A stretch of DNA of 64,000 nt from Temnothorax longispinosus (taxonomy: Eukaryota; Arthropoda; Insecta; Hymenoptera; Formicidae), in assembly GCF_030848805.1 (NCBI RefSeq), contig NC_092359.1, positions 24,037,205 through 24,101,204 on the forward strand, given 5' to 3'. Made by a program: the position numbers and the translations under genes. Of this stretch, positions 51,395-57,487 are shown in pieces. Below the pieces are notes generated by a model, which was given only the letters and a program-made list of their open reading frames with translations, was not told where the DNA came from and did no database searches. Each line of letters starts with the position of its first letter. Within the stretch, counting starts at the first letter, position 1.

Positions 51395-54198
51395 TATATA
51401 CATATGTGCGCTATCAAAGAATATACAATACATTAACTTGGTATGCATAAAATGCATTTACATAAAACTCAGGCGATCCCATTTCTAAATTAGGCGAAAA
51501 ATAAATCGCATAATAAAAAATACGTTCAAAAACATGCTTGTTGTTACAATATTTATTTGATATTGTATAGTTCCACATTTATCACTGAGTGATTTCGTCT
51601 GTAGTAATAACAGCGCTTTGAACCCACAAACTTAGTTCACAATATTGATAAAATAATTTTTTTATATTTATGTGTAAAAAATGTATAGAATTTGGATTCT
51701 CTATTATGTTTATAATTCTTTCTTTCTCTTATTTTATTCTTAGACATTAAATAAAAATTAGATAGTAAAAAATTTTAAATAAAATAGAAAGTTTAAAAAT
51801 GAGAAACTTACATGAAAGCGGAACTTGGCCGAGATGCTGACTGCAGAAAAGAGCCAAATTCTTAGTGTCTTGAAAGCAACTGCTGGCCGCGGCACACGGA
51901 AAATGAAAATAACGATTGCACGATGCCACCTGTTGAATATCGATTATAATTGAGCAATTATAACAACTGCACAAATACAAAGGAGAAATTTTTTCAATTT
52001 CTAGTTTTTATCTTTCTAATTATTTATTTTTAAATATATAATCTTATAAATAATAACTGTTCGTATTTTGTGTACTTCTATTATAAATCCTATCTTTTAT
52101 ATCGCTGACTTGTTATAATGGCTGAACCATAGCTTACTTTGCAGGGAATTCCAGCACCATAATGCGAACAATAAGCGCAACGTCTGGAGGAAGCTTGTAG
52201 AACAGCACGACATGTCAATTCTGGTAGTAAATCTTGACTGTTGCTAGACCAGATGATACATGATTGATGAACATAATAATGGTTGGTCAAGGAATCAAAC
52301 AGAACCCCGACATCCGGTTCTTCCAAATAACCTACGATTGTCAACTCTTCCACCGGTTCTGTGAAATTAGTTAGACTAGTATTCCTGTAAAAGATAATTG
52401 CAATATAATAGACATAAATATATATGTATTTTAATTGTTTAGTTGTATTATTTCCATACAATACATCAATTATTTTTACCTGCATTTGGCTAGACTTTTT
52501 TGCCTACGACAGGTAACGGCAATCCCAGGTCCAGTAGCACGCGGACTTTTATCTCCTGCGACGACGACGTTGACGAGATGACCAGTAGCTGTTTCATCAC
52601 GGTTTGTCGGCTTCTCGGGAGTGAAACCCGGTGAACATGTCAGGCGCAAGAGTTCACCTTGTCCCAACTGACTCCTCTCGCCTAAATTGCATAACGCGCA
52701 TACTTTGCCCGGCCTAGAGAGGTTTATAATTGTAATTTTTAATATCGTTCAAAATATTTGAATTTGCCTTTCCTTTTAATATTTAATTTTTTTATACTTA
52801 ATTCATCAAAATAATTATATTTCATGAAAAATAAAGAAAATATTTTTTTTATAGAAATTCAATCACATATAAATTATTTCATAATGTTTTTAAGTACAAT
52901 TGCTTAAACTCATTTTGCGTCCAGAATAATTGAAAATTATAGAGGATATTTTACCATTGTTCAGGAAAATAAGGGGGTTCCTCCGGCGCTGGCATTGACC
53001 TATCAACCGAGTTCCCCATCAATTCACCGTCAGGAGCAATATCATCCATCCCAGTTGTACGCAAAGGACTTGGAGATTCCGAGTGTGTATCATCATCTTT
53101 ACTTTTAGTACGACGCGGTATACCCCTTGTATATCCAAATCTATACAAGTAAATAATAAAATATAAAGAAATGACATCATAAATGATTTATGTATAAAAT
53201 ATAATCAGTCTCACCCCCCCCCCCACACACACACACACACACACACACGCGCGCGCACATTTGTATTTGTTCAGATAATGATTATAATGATTAAACAGAC
53301 CCTTTGACTCTGGCACTGCCCCTTCCAAAGGATCTTCTAGTACCTCCTCCACGAGTTATACCAAAAGGTCGTTCTTTCCGGGGCCTGCCAGGTCCACGAC
53401 GAATATTCAAAGGTTTACCGCCAGGTAATGGAAATTTTGAGTATCGCAATGGATCATGAAAAGCCTCATCTGGTGTAACTGGAAAAAGAAAAAAATAAGT
53501 AAATATGAAAAAATAAATTTAGAAAGATGAATAAATGTGCATAATATTGAATTAATTAAGCCCCTTGCACAATGCCAGGCAACAGGCAATAGGAACAGGA
53601 AATAACCAAAAAATCGTTAATTACAATTACAATCTAAAAAATTTGAATGCTATGATTGGTTGGCAACAGGCAATAGGCACAGAATTTCCAACGTGACGGA
53701 AACTCTGTGTCGATTGCCTGTGTCACTGTTTATTCTGCATTTATACACGATTTCTGATTTCTATTCCCTGTTGCCTAGCATTGTGCTAGGGGCTTTAAAG
53801 ACATAGTTAATATTAAATATTTCATACATATGTATTCCTTTGTAAAATACTAAAATTTTCTATGTAAATTTTGTGTTATTTTATTCTAGTTGCCTTACTT
53901 ATATAATTTTTAATACTTTTTAATATTTTATCAACTTAAATGATTATATTTTCATAAATATCATAAATAATAATTGTAGCGTACTTATCATTTTTCCAAA
54001 ATGAAAAAAAAAATTTTTTTTAATGTTTAAAATGTAGTTACTATTACCAGGAGTCGTTGGAGTTGTCTGTCCAAGTAATTGATCTGAGTTAGCTGGAGAA
54101 ATTGGGATTCCTGTTGACTCTTCATCTTCGTCTTCGCCATCGGAACCCTCGTCCAACTCCATCTCCTCTTCACCTTCGAGACGCACTTCATCATCCAT
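19961..54198 (-). CDS. trr: KMT2C/KMT2D-type histone H3K4 methyltransferase (fused Lpt + trr)
   Basis: Catalytic and scaffold subunit of the COMPASS-like enhancer complex that monomethylates H3K4. Coding exons (5' to 3'): 54198-54048, 53478-53301, 53140-52955, 52713-52480, 52384-52138, 51929-51812, 51191-50998, 50720-50482, 50059-49573, 49055-48791, 48255-46801, 46623-46462, 46073-45947, 45809-45595, 45468-45344, 40162-40027, 39672-39569, 39344-38690, 38427-38248, 38023-37814, 37660-37376, 37204-36728, 36517-36330, 35005-34862, 34035-33645, 33347-33160, 32977-25495, 25393-24953, 24620-24350, 24243-24020, 23727-23510, 23176-22808, 22588-22238, 22004-21442, 20960-20498, 20417-20235, 20053-19961. 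Every intron phase matches, summing to 18,000 bases: 5,999 codons plus TAA. Domains in order: acidic N terminus, AT-hook, ePHD1, PHD fingers 1-6, HMG box, Gln-rich middle, ePHD2, FYRN/FYRC, WIN motif, SET, post-SET. A 684-bp optional exon (43304-42621) would add 228 residues. Drosophila splits this protein into two genes; here it is whole. A noncoding first exon may lie in the GC-rich region upstream. Confidence 0.93.
20850..22004 (-). CDS. trr: KMT2 FYRN/FYRC exons
   Basis: Exon 22004-21442 plus the first part of 20960-20498. FYRN is VGSLIFLSVGQLLPHQLQNF through YIYPVGYKIVRFYWSMRRP; FYRC follows with YVCSIHDVSGRPEFRVLV and EDLFGLTEPAVVRVLESLPG, ending at YRFKYGRNPLLELPLAINP. FYR domains form one fold in KMT2 proteins and help nuclear and chromatin association. 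Confidence 0.93.
20884..20910 (-). other. trr: WIN motif (WDR5-binding) in KMT2
   Basis: Minus-strand translation gives TGSARTEAR between FYRC and SET. The Ala-Arg-(Ala/Thr)-Glu core is the WDR5-interaction motif of KMT2 proteins, whose Arg enters the WDR5 pocket (family knowledge). Confidence 0.85.
21017..21341. mobile_element. long-arm hairpin MITE, intron between FYR and SET exons
   Basis: Two nearly perfect inverted arms of about 145 bp (21017-21162 and 21191-21341) enclose a short AT-rich loop. The termini are GGTCGACAGGAGACACGG and its complement. The element is flanked by the direct repeat CTTAAA (21011-21016 and 21342-21347). This may be a 6-bp duplication, or TTAA as in piggyBac-type elements if the end is read one base out. 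It has no ORF of its own and sits just upstream of the SET exon acceptor. Confidence 0.85.
22238..22588 (-). CDS. trr: KMT2 second extended PHD (ePHD2) exon
   Basis: A single exon in phase 0 at both ends. Zinc ligands are visible in RRCVFCKSQGD, WVHLNCALWS, CIICEKSAATVKCYKPRC and WYHLICAIKDGCGFYKD, the C4HC3 pattern of an extended PHD just upstream of FYRN, as in KMT2C/D. Confidence 0.93.
22808..25393 (-). CDS. trr: KMT2 conserved C-terminal linker exons
   Basis: Exons 25393-24953, 24620-24350, 24243-24020, 23727-23510 and 23176-22808. Features: a basic start (LKKLKRRQYQQKRKQ), the acidic-hydrophobic block RLIEEESDEEAEW, a beta-rich segment VTVTLTLNSQAADDIMGVL, a Cys-containing module FCRHCDVVIL...LCFCSAACYMQFALIHR, and KIWKGVRYKTWS before ePHD2. 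These follow the order of the same segments in vertebrate KMT2C/D as remembered. Only the Cys module looks like a metal-binding fold. Confidence 0.8.
25495..32977 (-). CDS. trr: KMT2 giant exon, 7,483 bp, Gln/Ser/Thr-rich
   Basis: One exon encodes about 2,494 residues (2447-4941). It opens with SLNSKQRQLRKSG...ELQRVSVEQAALQKHL, a helix well conserved in KMT2C/D that fixes the start frame, then SP/PQ-rich sequence, a Gln minisatellite (30740-32056), a duplicated 55-residue block (29940-30269), an acidic Ser/Glu-rich stretch, an Asn run (about 27284-27330) and Ser/Thr-rich sequence with LxxLL-type motifs (LRTLLSS, LKQLLQN, LPQLLND). It is probably largely disordered. It enters in phase 0 and leaves in phase 1. 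Confidence 0.9.
27284..27330 (-). repeat. trr: poly-Asn trinucleotide run in the KMT2 giant exon
   Basis: On the plus strand this is (ATT/GTT)n; in the coding frame it gives about 15 consecutive Asn after NLF. A likely site of length variation. Confidence 0.85.
29940..30269 (-). repeat. trr: tandem duplication of a 55-residue block in KMT2
   Basis: Two adjacent 165-bp units. Each encodes QVSQE...LS(D/E)N, then F(G)-x-x-G-(Y/W)-FKLGLRGGSP. The motif FKLGLRGGSP is identical in both, and the period measured between the GGSP codons is exactly 165 bp. Confidence 0.88.
30740..32056 (-). repeat. trr: coding minisatellite: about 13 copies of a 28-40 residue Gln-rich unit
   Basis: The unit is roughly SQ(E/D)GQN-x4-QR-x-LQ-x-x-QQRQQILQQQ-HEGV, repeated 13 times with length variation in the Gln run and occasional insertion of a short VSQS(I/V) spacer. 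One or two decayed units precede it up to about 32230. On the plus strand it shows as a recurring TCTTGAGAAA. Reading frame is kept in all copies. Confidence 0.9.
33160..36517 (-). CDS. trr: KMT2 exons with LLxxLLEQE helix, Gly-rich and Pro-rich segments
   Basis: Exons 36517-36330, 35005-34862, 34035-33645 and 33347-33160. They encode a poly-Pro run followed by YPGPPPPYPGPIQ, a GGGGGGRG segment, then EQPLLLEELLEQEKREQEK and GGSLLSDSDFEKLKADVLG, a conserved KMT2C/D landmark, and the helix EQWLNSQQQILLQQLKYYEGEVQKLRKIRK. The introns between them (34036-34861, 35006-36329) hold AT-rich sequence and CA/TG microsatellites only. Confidence 0.85.
36057..36116. repeat. (CA)n-type imperfect microsatellite
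   Basis: CACACA interrupted by CGCA and TACA units in a KMT2 intron. Confidence 0.85.
36728..39672 (-). CDS. trr: KMT2 exons, Pro/Ser-rich region and ADFNILEYADPELD motif
   Basis: Exons 39672-39569, 39344-38690, 38427-38248, 38023-37814, 37660-37376 and 37204-36728. Exon 39344-38690 is rich in TPxxP and SPxxP with a poly-Pro run and contains LRDLLQRQQF. Exon 37660-37376 is acidic and ends in DDDDELL. Exon 37204-36728 starts with MGADFNILEYADPELD, well conserved in KMT2C/D (family knowledge). Phases run 0,1,1,1,1,1. Confidence 0.85.
40027..40162 (-). CDS. trr: KMT2 short Gln/Arg-rich helical exon
   Basis: Encodes REAEQERQWKQLQALRQQQA followed by QLQQQVIHEQRVH, a charged coiled-coil-like helix. 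It begins in phase 0, so it can join either the HMG-box exon at 45344 or the optional exon at 42621. Confidence 0.85.
40206..40549. mobile_element. short-TIR MITE in a KMT2 intron
   Basis: The ends AAAAAGGTCATTACATTT (40206-40223) and their exact complement (40532-40549) bound a 344-bp AT-rich segment with no ORF of note. The class is unknown. Confidence 0.55.
40622..40736. mobile_element. mariner-like remnant with GGCCAAAA ends
   Basis: Inverted ends GGCCAAAAATTTGAAA and TTTCAAACTTTTGGCC, 115 bp. Ends of the GGCCAAAAGTTTG type occur in Tc1/mariner relatives (from memory). Similarity may extend about 10 bases outward on both sides. Confidence 0.45.
42621..43304 (-). CDS. trr: candidate optional KMT2 exon, in frame (or alternative first exon)
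   Basis: Within the long intron 40163-45343 the minus strand has an open frame with a GTGAGA donor at 42620-42615 and a possible acceptor ending at 43305, giving 684 bp (228 codons), phase 0 on both sides, so inclusion keeps the frame. It encodes a Thr/Asn-rich run, a Gln run, Ser-rich stretches, LTPSEIMRTLPSLSQEHYDPP and ten consecutive His. The acceptor's pyrimidine tract is weak. The same frame reaches an ATG at 43370 preceded by a stop, so it may instead be the first exon of a shorter isoform. Confidence 0.55.
44231..44284. repeat. (AT)n microsatellite
   Basis: About 27 AT units, the longest such tract here, in the long KMT2 intron. Confidence 0.92.
45344..45809 (-). CDS. trr: KMT2 HMG-box exons
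   Basis: Exons 45809-45595 and 45468-45344. The first begins NSPQFSPAFSEPPSPW and ends NMNHPEWKTEYPG; the second encodes VWAERCKQILKKWRALPTDK and SPYLNQARENRTAARLKKAQQ, the HMG box of KMT2C and fly Lpt. The junction is phase 1. Confidence 0.9.
45947..48255 (-). CDS. trr: KMT2 exons: PHD fingers 5-6 and acidic linker
   Basis: Exons 48255-46801, 46623-46462 and 46073-45947. The first opens with CGERNDEARLILCDDCDISYHIYC, then CKWCAQCQTCG, and the following finger CVACQEAYQEGDLIIQCVQCERWLHCGC, completing the PHD cluster that in KMT2C/D binds histone H4 tails (family knowledge). Then come a basic AT-hook-like segment (RRKPQRRKPKT), the block CFPIYMQEAFFGKDLMD, and long acidic stretches. The two later exons add Ser/Pro-rich linker up to the HMG box. 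Confidence 0.9.
46626..46645. repeat. poly-A tract in intron
   Basis: A homopolymer A run of about 19 bases beside the acceptor of exon 46623-46462; on the coding strand it forms the T-rich polypyrimidine tract of that acceptor. Confidence 0.8.
48791..50059 (-). CDS. trr: KMT2 exons: end of PHD finger 3, linker, PHD finger 4
   Basis: Exon 50059-49573 starts AAAYREMVQCHACKKFVHGTC and ends its finger at EYVCLHCKS, then a Ser-rich linker and a basic stretch (GRKRGPKGKMRGFYGVP). Exon 49055-48791 encodes DICVMCGSIGMDQEGCLIAC, then CGQCYHPYCASVKITKVILQ and GWRCLDCTVCEG; its last half codon joins the next finger. Phases 0 and 1. Confidence 0.92.
50482..51191 (-). CDS. trr: KMT2 exons: PHD fingers 1-2 and start of 3
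   Basis: Exons 51191-50998 and 50720-50482. Fingers: CVQCYGMGDVSNLVMCSVC with HYHGSC and GWQCVSCRVCQVC; then VMLCERCDKAYHPGC with GWKCKCCRVCTDCG; then YTVCDSCYQQRNKGFSCPLC. The chain continues into 50059. The donor at 50997 (GTTACA) is weak, but the phase-0 join reproduces the unbroken finger. A second weak frame extension beyond it (to 50945) is read as intron. Confidence 0.92.
50765..50822. repeat. (TA)n/(CATA) microsatellite
   Basis: TA runs broken by TGTA and CATA units in the intron between the KMT2 PHD exons. Confidence 0.85.
51351..51387. repeat. (TA)n microsatellite
   Basis: About 18 TA units preceded by (TATG)n, intronic in KMT2. Apparent ORFs on both strands are repeat artefacts. 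Confidence 0.88.
51812..52713 (-). CDS. trr: KMT2 first extended PHD (ePHD1) exons
   Basis: Exons 52713-52480, 52384-52138 and 51929-51812. The ePHD begins PGKVCALCNLGERSQLGQGE, continues through YYVHQSCIIWSSNSQD and RRCAYCSHYGAGIPC, and ends KVASCNRYFHFPCAAASSC and LFCSQHLG. A 60-residue insertion lies between the first Cys pair and the HxxC motif. Confidence 0.92.
52955..54198 (-). CDS. trr: KMT2 N-terminal exons with AT-hook
   Basis: Exons 54198-54048, 53478-53301 and 53140-52955. The start ATG is the first in frame and is followed by a very acidic stretch (EEEMELDEGSDGEDEDEE). RRGPGRPRKERPFG near residue 78-90 is an AT-hook, followed by Gly/Arg-rich sequence. The short intron 53479-54047 carries a MITE. 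Confidence 0.85.
53218..53257. repeat. poly-C followed by (AC)n(GC)n microsatellite
   Basis: About ten C, then AC units, ending in GCGCGC, inside the intron between KMT2 exons 2 and 3. Confidence 0.9.
53558..53795. mobile_element. MITE with about 35-bp TIRs in KMT2 intron 2
   Basis: The left end AAGCCCCTTGCACAATGCCA matches the complement of the right end (AAGCCCCTAGCACAATGCTA), and similarity continues through GGCAACAGG. TTAA lies at or next to both junctions. A second, inner inverted repeat (CAGGCAATAGGCACAGA / TCTGTGTCGATTGCCTG) lies inside. It has no coding capacity. Confidence 0.75.
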
Positions 54199-54599
54199 GA
54201 CACTTCCTCTCCAAGTTTTTGATTTACAAAGCTAAAAATTACATAATGTTACATAAAAATCTTGTCTCTATAAATCTAAACAAAACAAAAATATTGAGCT
54301 AATTAAAGTGCTTACTCGTACGAGTAAGCTTCGATTTTTGTATAAATTAGAAGTCTAATTTGTATTGAATTAAAAGCACGATATATAAAACAAAAGTAAA
54401 AGAACTTGGCAATATTTCGATAACAAGGTACTCTTCACCTCGAGACTGCATAGCCAGCATAAAATAGGTACTTGTCCAAATATTGATAATAAAGTTGAAT
54501 AAACTCTACTAACCAAAGTCTGAACTTTTTCCGTTTAAACGTCGAAATTAAGGTAAAAGTAAGCACAGTTATTTAACAATTATATATTCAGTACGCGAT

Positions 54600-54743
54600 A
54601 ATGAAAAGGAATAAAATTTGTTCTAGAGTAATTCCCCCGCTCCCCACCTCCCTCCCCCTCGCGCCTTATCCAATAAAGCGATACTCGTCGTTCTCCTCCG
54701 GCTGAGGAAGAAAGCACAGGAGGCGAAGGGCTTTCCAGGCGTC

Positions 54744-54776
<33 letters not shown>

Positions 54777-55350
54777 TCGGCGACGAGGAGCACGTTCGCC
54801 AATCGCCATTACTACGTAAACAGATTCTCGTCAGGGCGCGCCGCCGTTTACCGTTCGCGTTGGCGGGGTGCCGCGGAACTCGGCGCTGAGTGCGGTCCAC
54901 GTACCTGAGAATTTAATGCTGCCGATAAGGCAACGTGAGTCTCATGATGGAATCGACGACGGATCGCTGGTTATCGTGACGAGGGCGGCACAACCAGGTA
55001 AACATGTTGCAGCAGCGCGAACGGTCCGTGGAAAAAAAATGTCACATACACAGGTAAGCGAACGGAATCACCAGCGCGAACGGAAGAGTACGCGACGCGA
55101 CTAGCGTACTAGGATCACGGAGAACGGAGGATATGCGCGCGCAACCACGCGCAACGCGCAACGCGCAAGTCCGTCGCACGTCGCACGCGCGGCCGTTGCC
55201 CGCGCCACACCGGCCACCGGCCACACCACTCACCACTTTCACCAGTCGGCACTCTCACCTCTCACCAGTCGGCACTGTCGGCAGTCACCATTGGGCGCGT
55301 TCACTAACAACCGTTGAGTTCGTCTTGCGCGTAAAAATTCTTCGCTCTTT
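54600..55350. promoter_or_regulatory. GC/CpG-rich promoter-like region upstream of KMT2
   Basis: In a strongly AT-rich window this block is rich in CG dinucleotides (for example 54735-54860 and 55120-55240). It lies 400-1,150 bases upstream of the KMT2 start codon and includes an array of CGACGG units at 54742-54775. It is likely the KMT2 promoter plus noncoding first exon. GT donor-like sites on the plus strand (for example CAG/GTAAGC near 55054) also allow a divergent transcript. The open frame 54580-54900 on the minus strand is treated as leader, not protein. Confidence 0.5.
54742..54775. repeat. CGACGG hexanucleotide repeat
   Basis: About five tandem copies of the GC-rich hexamer within the presumed KMT2 promoter or leader. 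Confidence 0.85.
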
Positions 55351-55368
55351 CTGTTTTTCTCTTTTCAA

Positions 55369-55446
55369 GATATATGTCGCTAAGGTAAATATATGTTGAT
55401 CTCGTTGATCTCGTCATCTCGTTTCAATTATTTCAATGTATTACAT
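55369..55446. repeat. direct repeat, left copy
   Basis: About 75 bp closely similar to 56242-56312: both read ATATGTCGCTAAGGTA, then TCGTCATCTCGTTTCAATTA, then TTTCAATGTA. The left copy carries a 5-base insertion. The two copies flank the small secreted-protein ORF. Confidence 0.85.
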
Positions 55447-55512
55447 CTATACTAATATAGTCGATCGCTTTTTTGTGCGATCAGCCAATGTTCTGAATTT
55501 CATTCATATCAC

Positions 55513-55730
55513 TTTGCTCGCTGCAAAAATCCTTAGAAAATTTGCGGGCGGAGAAAGAGTCCTGATCGGGAATTAGAAGTTTTGTCAATGACTCATCAGG
55601 ACTCTTTCCCAGGTAGCAAGCACTCGTCATTTTGACGTCAAAAGACGTCAAAATGACGAGTGCTTTGTTACCTGGGTTCTCTGCCCTCAATTTTTTTTTT
55701 TTTTCTAAGGATTTTTTGCAGCGAGCACTC
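55513..55730. mobile_element. nested foldback insertion in the secreted-protein ORF
   Basis: The outer arms GCTCGCTGCAAAAATCCTTA (55516) and TAAGGATTTTTTGCAGCGAG (55706-55725) are inverted, with weaker pairing continuing inward (TTGCGGGCGGAGAA / TTGAGGGCAGAGAA, complemented). Inside are a second pair, GAAAGAGTCCTGAT / ATCAGGACTCTTTC (55553-55609), and a third, near-perfect hairpin whose arms read CCCAGGTAGCAAGCACTCGT onwards (55608-55675). The heptamer CTCGCTG occurs at both edges, consistent with a target duplication. Confidence 0.7.
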
Positions 55731-56108
55731 GCTGTCCTGTTGTTTCTGCAAAGTAGCATTCTCTAAATAGTTTTTTAGAGACTTATCCGTTGACGTGCTG
55801 GCAAAATTCGGTTTCAAAATTTTCTTCTGACAATTATACCACATTTTGTTAACTTTATCGCTCATCAGTTTTAACTTCAAAATTGTGTTCTTTTTATCAA
55901 CTTGTTCCAAACTTCGCGCCAGGATAAAATTATTAGATTCTAAAATTGTTATTAACGCGTTTAATTTCATCAAGTCCTTCTCCTCCCGCCAGTTTTGCAT
56001 ATGTGCCGGTAACGTCGCGTTTCCAGTAACGACTGCTTCTCTAATTCCTACGAATACAATATTCGAATAAAAAATCAATATAGCCACGACCTTTTTCTTT
56101 AAAAACAT
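55668..56108 (-). CDS. small secreted protein candidate, intronless, C terminus altered by insertion
   Basis: A 146-codon frame, not recognised as a known family. Residues 1-21 (MFLKKKVVAILIFYSNIVFV) form a basic N-region plus hydrophobic core typical of a signal peptide. The rest is charged and mostly helical in pattern, with an NAT sequon near residue 29, and lacks conserved Cys pairs. The final residues (from about QKILRKKKK) are encoded by the arm of a foldback insertion and an A-run; on the far side of the insertion a frame in register with the ancestral one continues to a stop near 55481. It may therefore be a gene in decay. Direct repeats flank it. It could also be a chance frame; no splice sites or homologue could be checked. 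Confidence 0.4.
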   Translation of the reverse strand: MFLKKKVVAILIFYSNIVFVGIREAVVTGNATLPAHMQNWREEKDLMKLNALITILESNNFILARSLEQVDKKNTILKLKLMSDKVNKMWYNCQKKILKPNFASTSTDKSLKNYLENATLQKQQDSECSLQKILRKKKKIEGREPR

Positions 56109-56241
56109 GAAATTAATAAACTATAAGGTCAGGCTCGTATTTGCAAGAGCATAGTGGAAAGATCAACATTTTATGTCGATCGATATCATATCGTGATTTT
56201 TTTTTCCAAACTGTCGATCAGCTGTGTGTAAGCTTACACGA

Positions 56242-56312
56242 CATATGTCGCTAAGGTATATGTCGATCTCGCTGATCTCGTCATCTCGTTTCAATTATTT
56301 CAATGTACTACA
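56242..56312. repeat. direct repeat, right copy
   Basis: Partner of 55369-55446. Together they bracket about 0.8 kb containing the secreted-protein ORF. Confidence 0.85.
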
Positions 56313-56374
56313 TACATACATAAATTACACTGTTATAGGGATGCAAAGATGCAAGTAAAAACGATAGAAAGTTT

Positions 56375-56475
56375 GGATTTTTTTGGCGCCCACCCACGGC
56401 ACGCGATAAGTTATGTCCACGATGAATCCAGTCTGGAGCAGTGATCCGAGTTCTTCATGCAAGAAAACGTTACGT
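56375..56475 (+). promoter_or_regulatory. possible TSS/first exon with E2F-like site
   Basis: TTTTTTTGGCGCCCACCC (about 56377) contains an E2F-type TTTGGCGC core. It is followed by an ATG at 56415 opening a 25-codon frame (MSTMNPVWSSDPSSSCKK) with a GTAAGT-type donor near 56478. This could be the start of a plus-strand transcript, but no following coding exon was found in the window. Confidence 0.22.
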
Positions 56476-56962
56476 AAATGTAAGTTATAATTATTGATAT
56501 AAATGTAGACTTAATTTACGCGATTCATGATTACGCGTATTAATATGCAAACCAATTGATATCCTATATACGTTATTATATGTATAAAAGGCTAAATTGT
56601 GAAAAAAGTATTGCCACTATTCTATAATAGCCTAAACACACATTATTATTTCTTGAAATAAATACATGTATTAAAACATCTTCAAATTTTGGAAAAAATG
56701 GGAGAAAAAGTTTATGCAGTAGGTAAAGAATATCAATGAAACAAATCTAATGTATGTTTTTATTACACAAATATAGCAATATAATCCTTCTTATTGATAA
56801 ATCCAAACTGAATATAAATTAAAATTTTACGATAAAATAAAACTAAATTATGTATCTAATATATGTGTTTCTCACAGTTTATATGTCGCATAAAATTAAT
56901 TTTTACATTAAACATTTCTCATCTTTATTGATATAAAGTAAAGTAAAAATGCAAACGTAACT

Positions 56963-57114
56963 CTTATAGAAATTTAATTCTGTAAGTGATTTTTTGGCTA
57001 ATGATTAATCATTTAAAAGCACTATTAAAAGCACTATTAACAATGCTTTTAATAGTGCTTTTAAGTAATTAATTACTAGCCAAAAAATCACTTACAGTAT
57101 TAAATTTCTATAAG
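56963..57114. mobile_element. hairpin MITE
   Basis: The arms begin CTTATAGAAATTTAAT and contain CTGTAAGTGATTTTTTGGCT on both sides in inverted orientation; the centre is AAGCACTATTA-type short inverted repeats. 152 bp, no ORF. Confidence 0.75.
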
Positions 57115-57128
57115 GGATGTATATACAT

Positions 57129-57132
57129 ATAG

Positions 57133-57168
<36 letters not shown>
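57129..57168. repeat. (AT)n microsatellite
   Basis: About 19 AT units just after the hairpin element. Confidence 0.9.
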
Positions 57169-57172
<4 letters not shown>

Positions 57173-57487
57173 ATATAAGTTATAAATTATTATTTATTAT
57201 ACACTCAATCTTATATAATATAATAATTTAATATTTATACATTACGCATGTACGTATAAATCTAACTTTAAAAAATCATGTTATGTTAAATAATCACTGG
57301 ATTATATTTTATGACTTTTATCATTAGATACTATAAATATTATCGTTATTATATAATATTAGAAAAGATGTTAAAAAGAAGAAGAAATAAGTCCATTTTT
57401 ATTAAAAATGTCTCTAAAACATTTTGGAAATAATAATGTGAAAAAACGCAACGAAAATATCCGGAGTTCTTCTGTTGCTTCTTATTG

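Noticed and set aside
51230..51488. Ile/Tyr-rich ORFs on both strands
   Set aside because: TA microsatellite inside a KMT2 intron.
54580..54900. Arg/Ser/Pro-rich minus-strand ORF upstream of KMT2
   Set aside because: Composition follows from the GC-rich CGACGG repeat; it does not join the KMT2 start exon in frame and is better read as promoter or leader.
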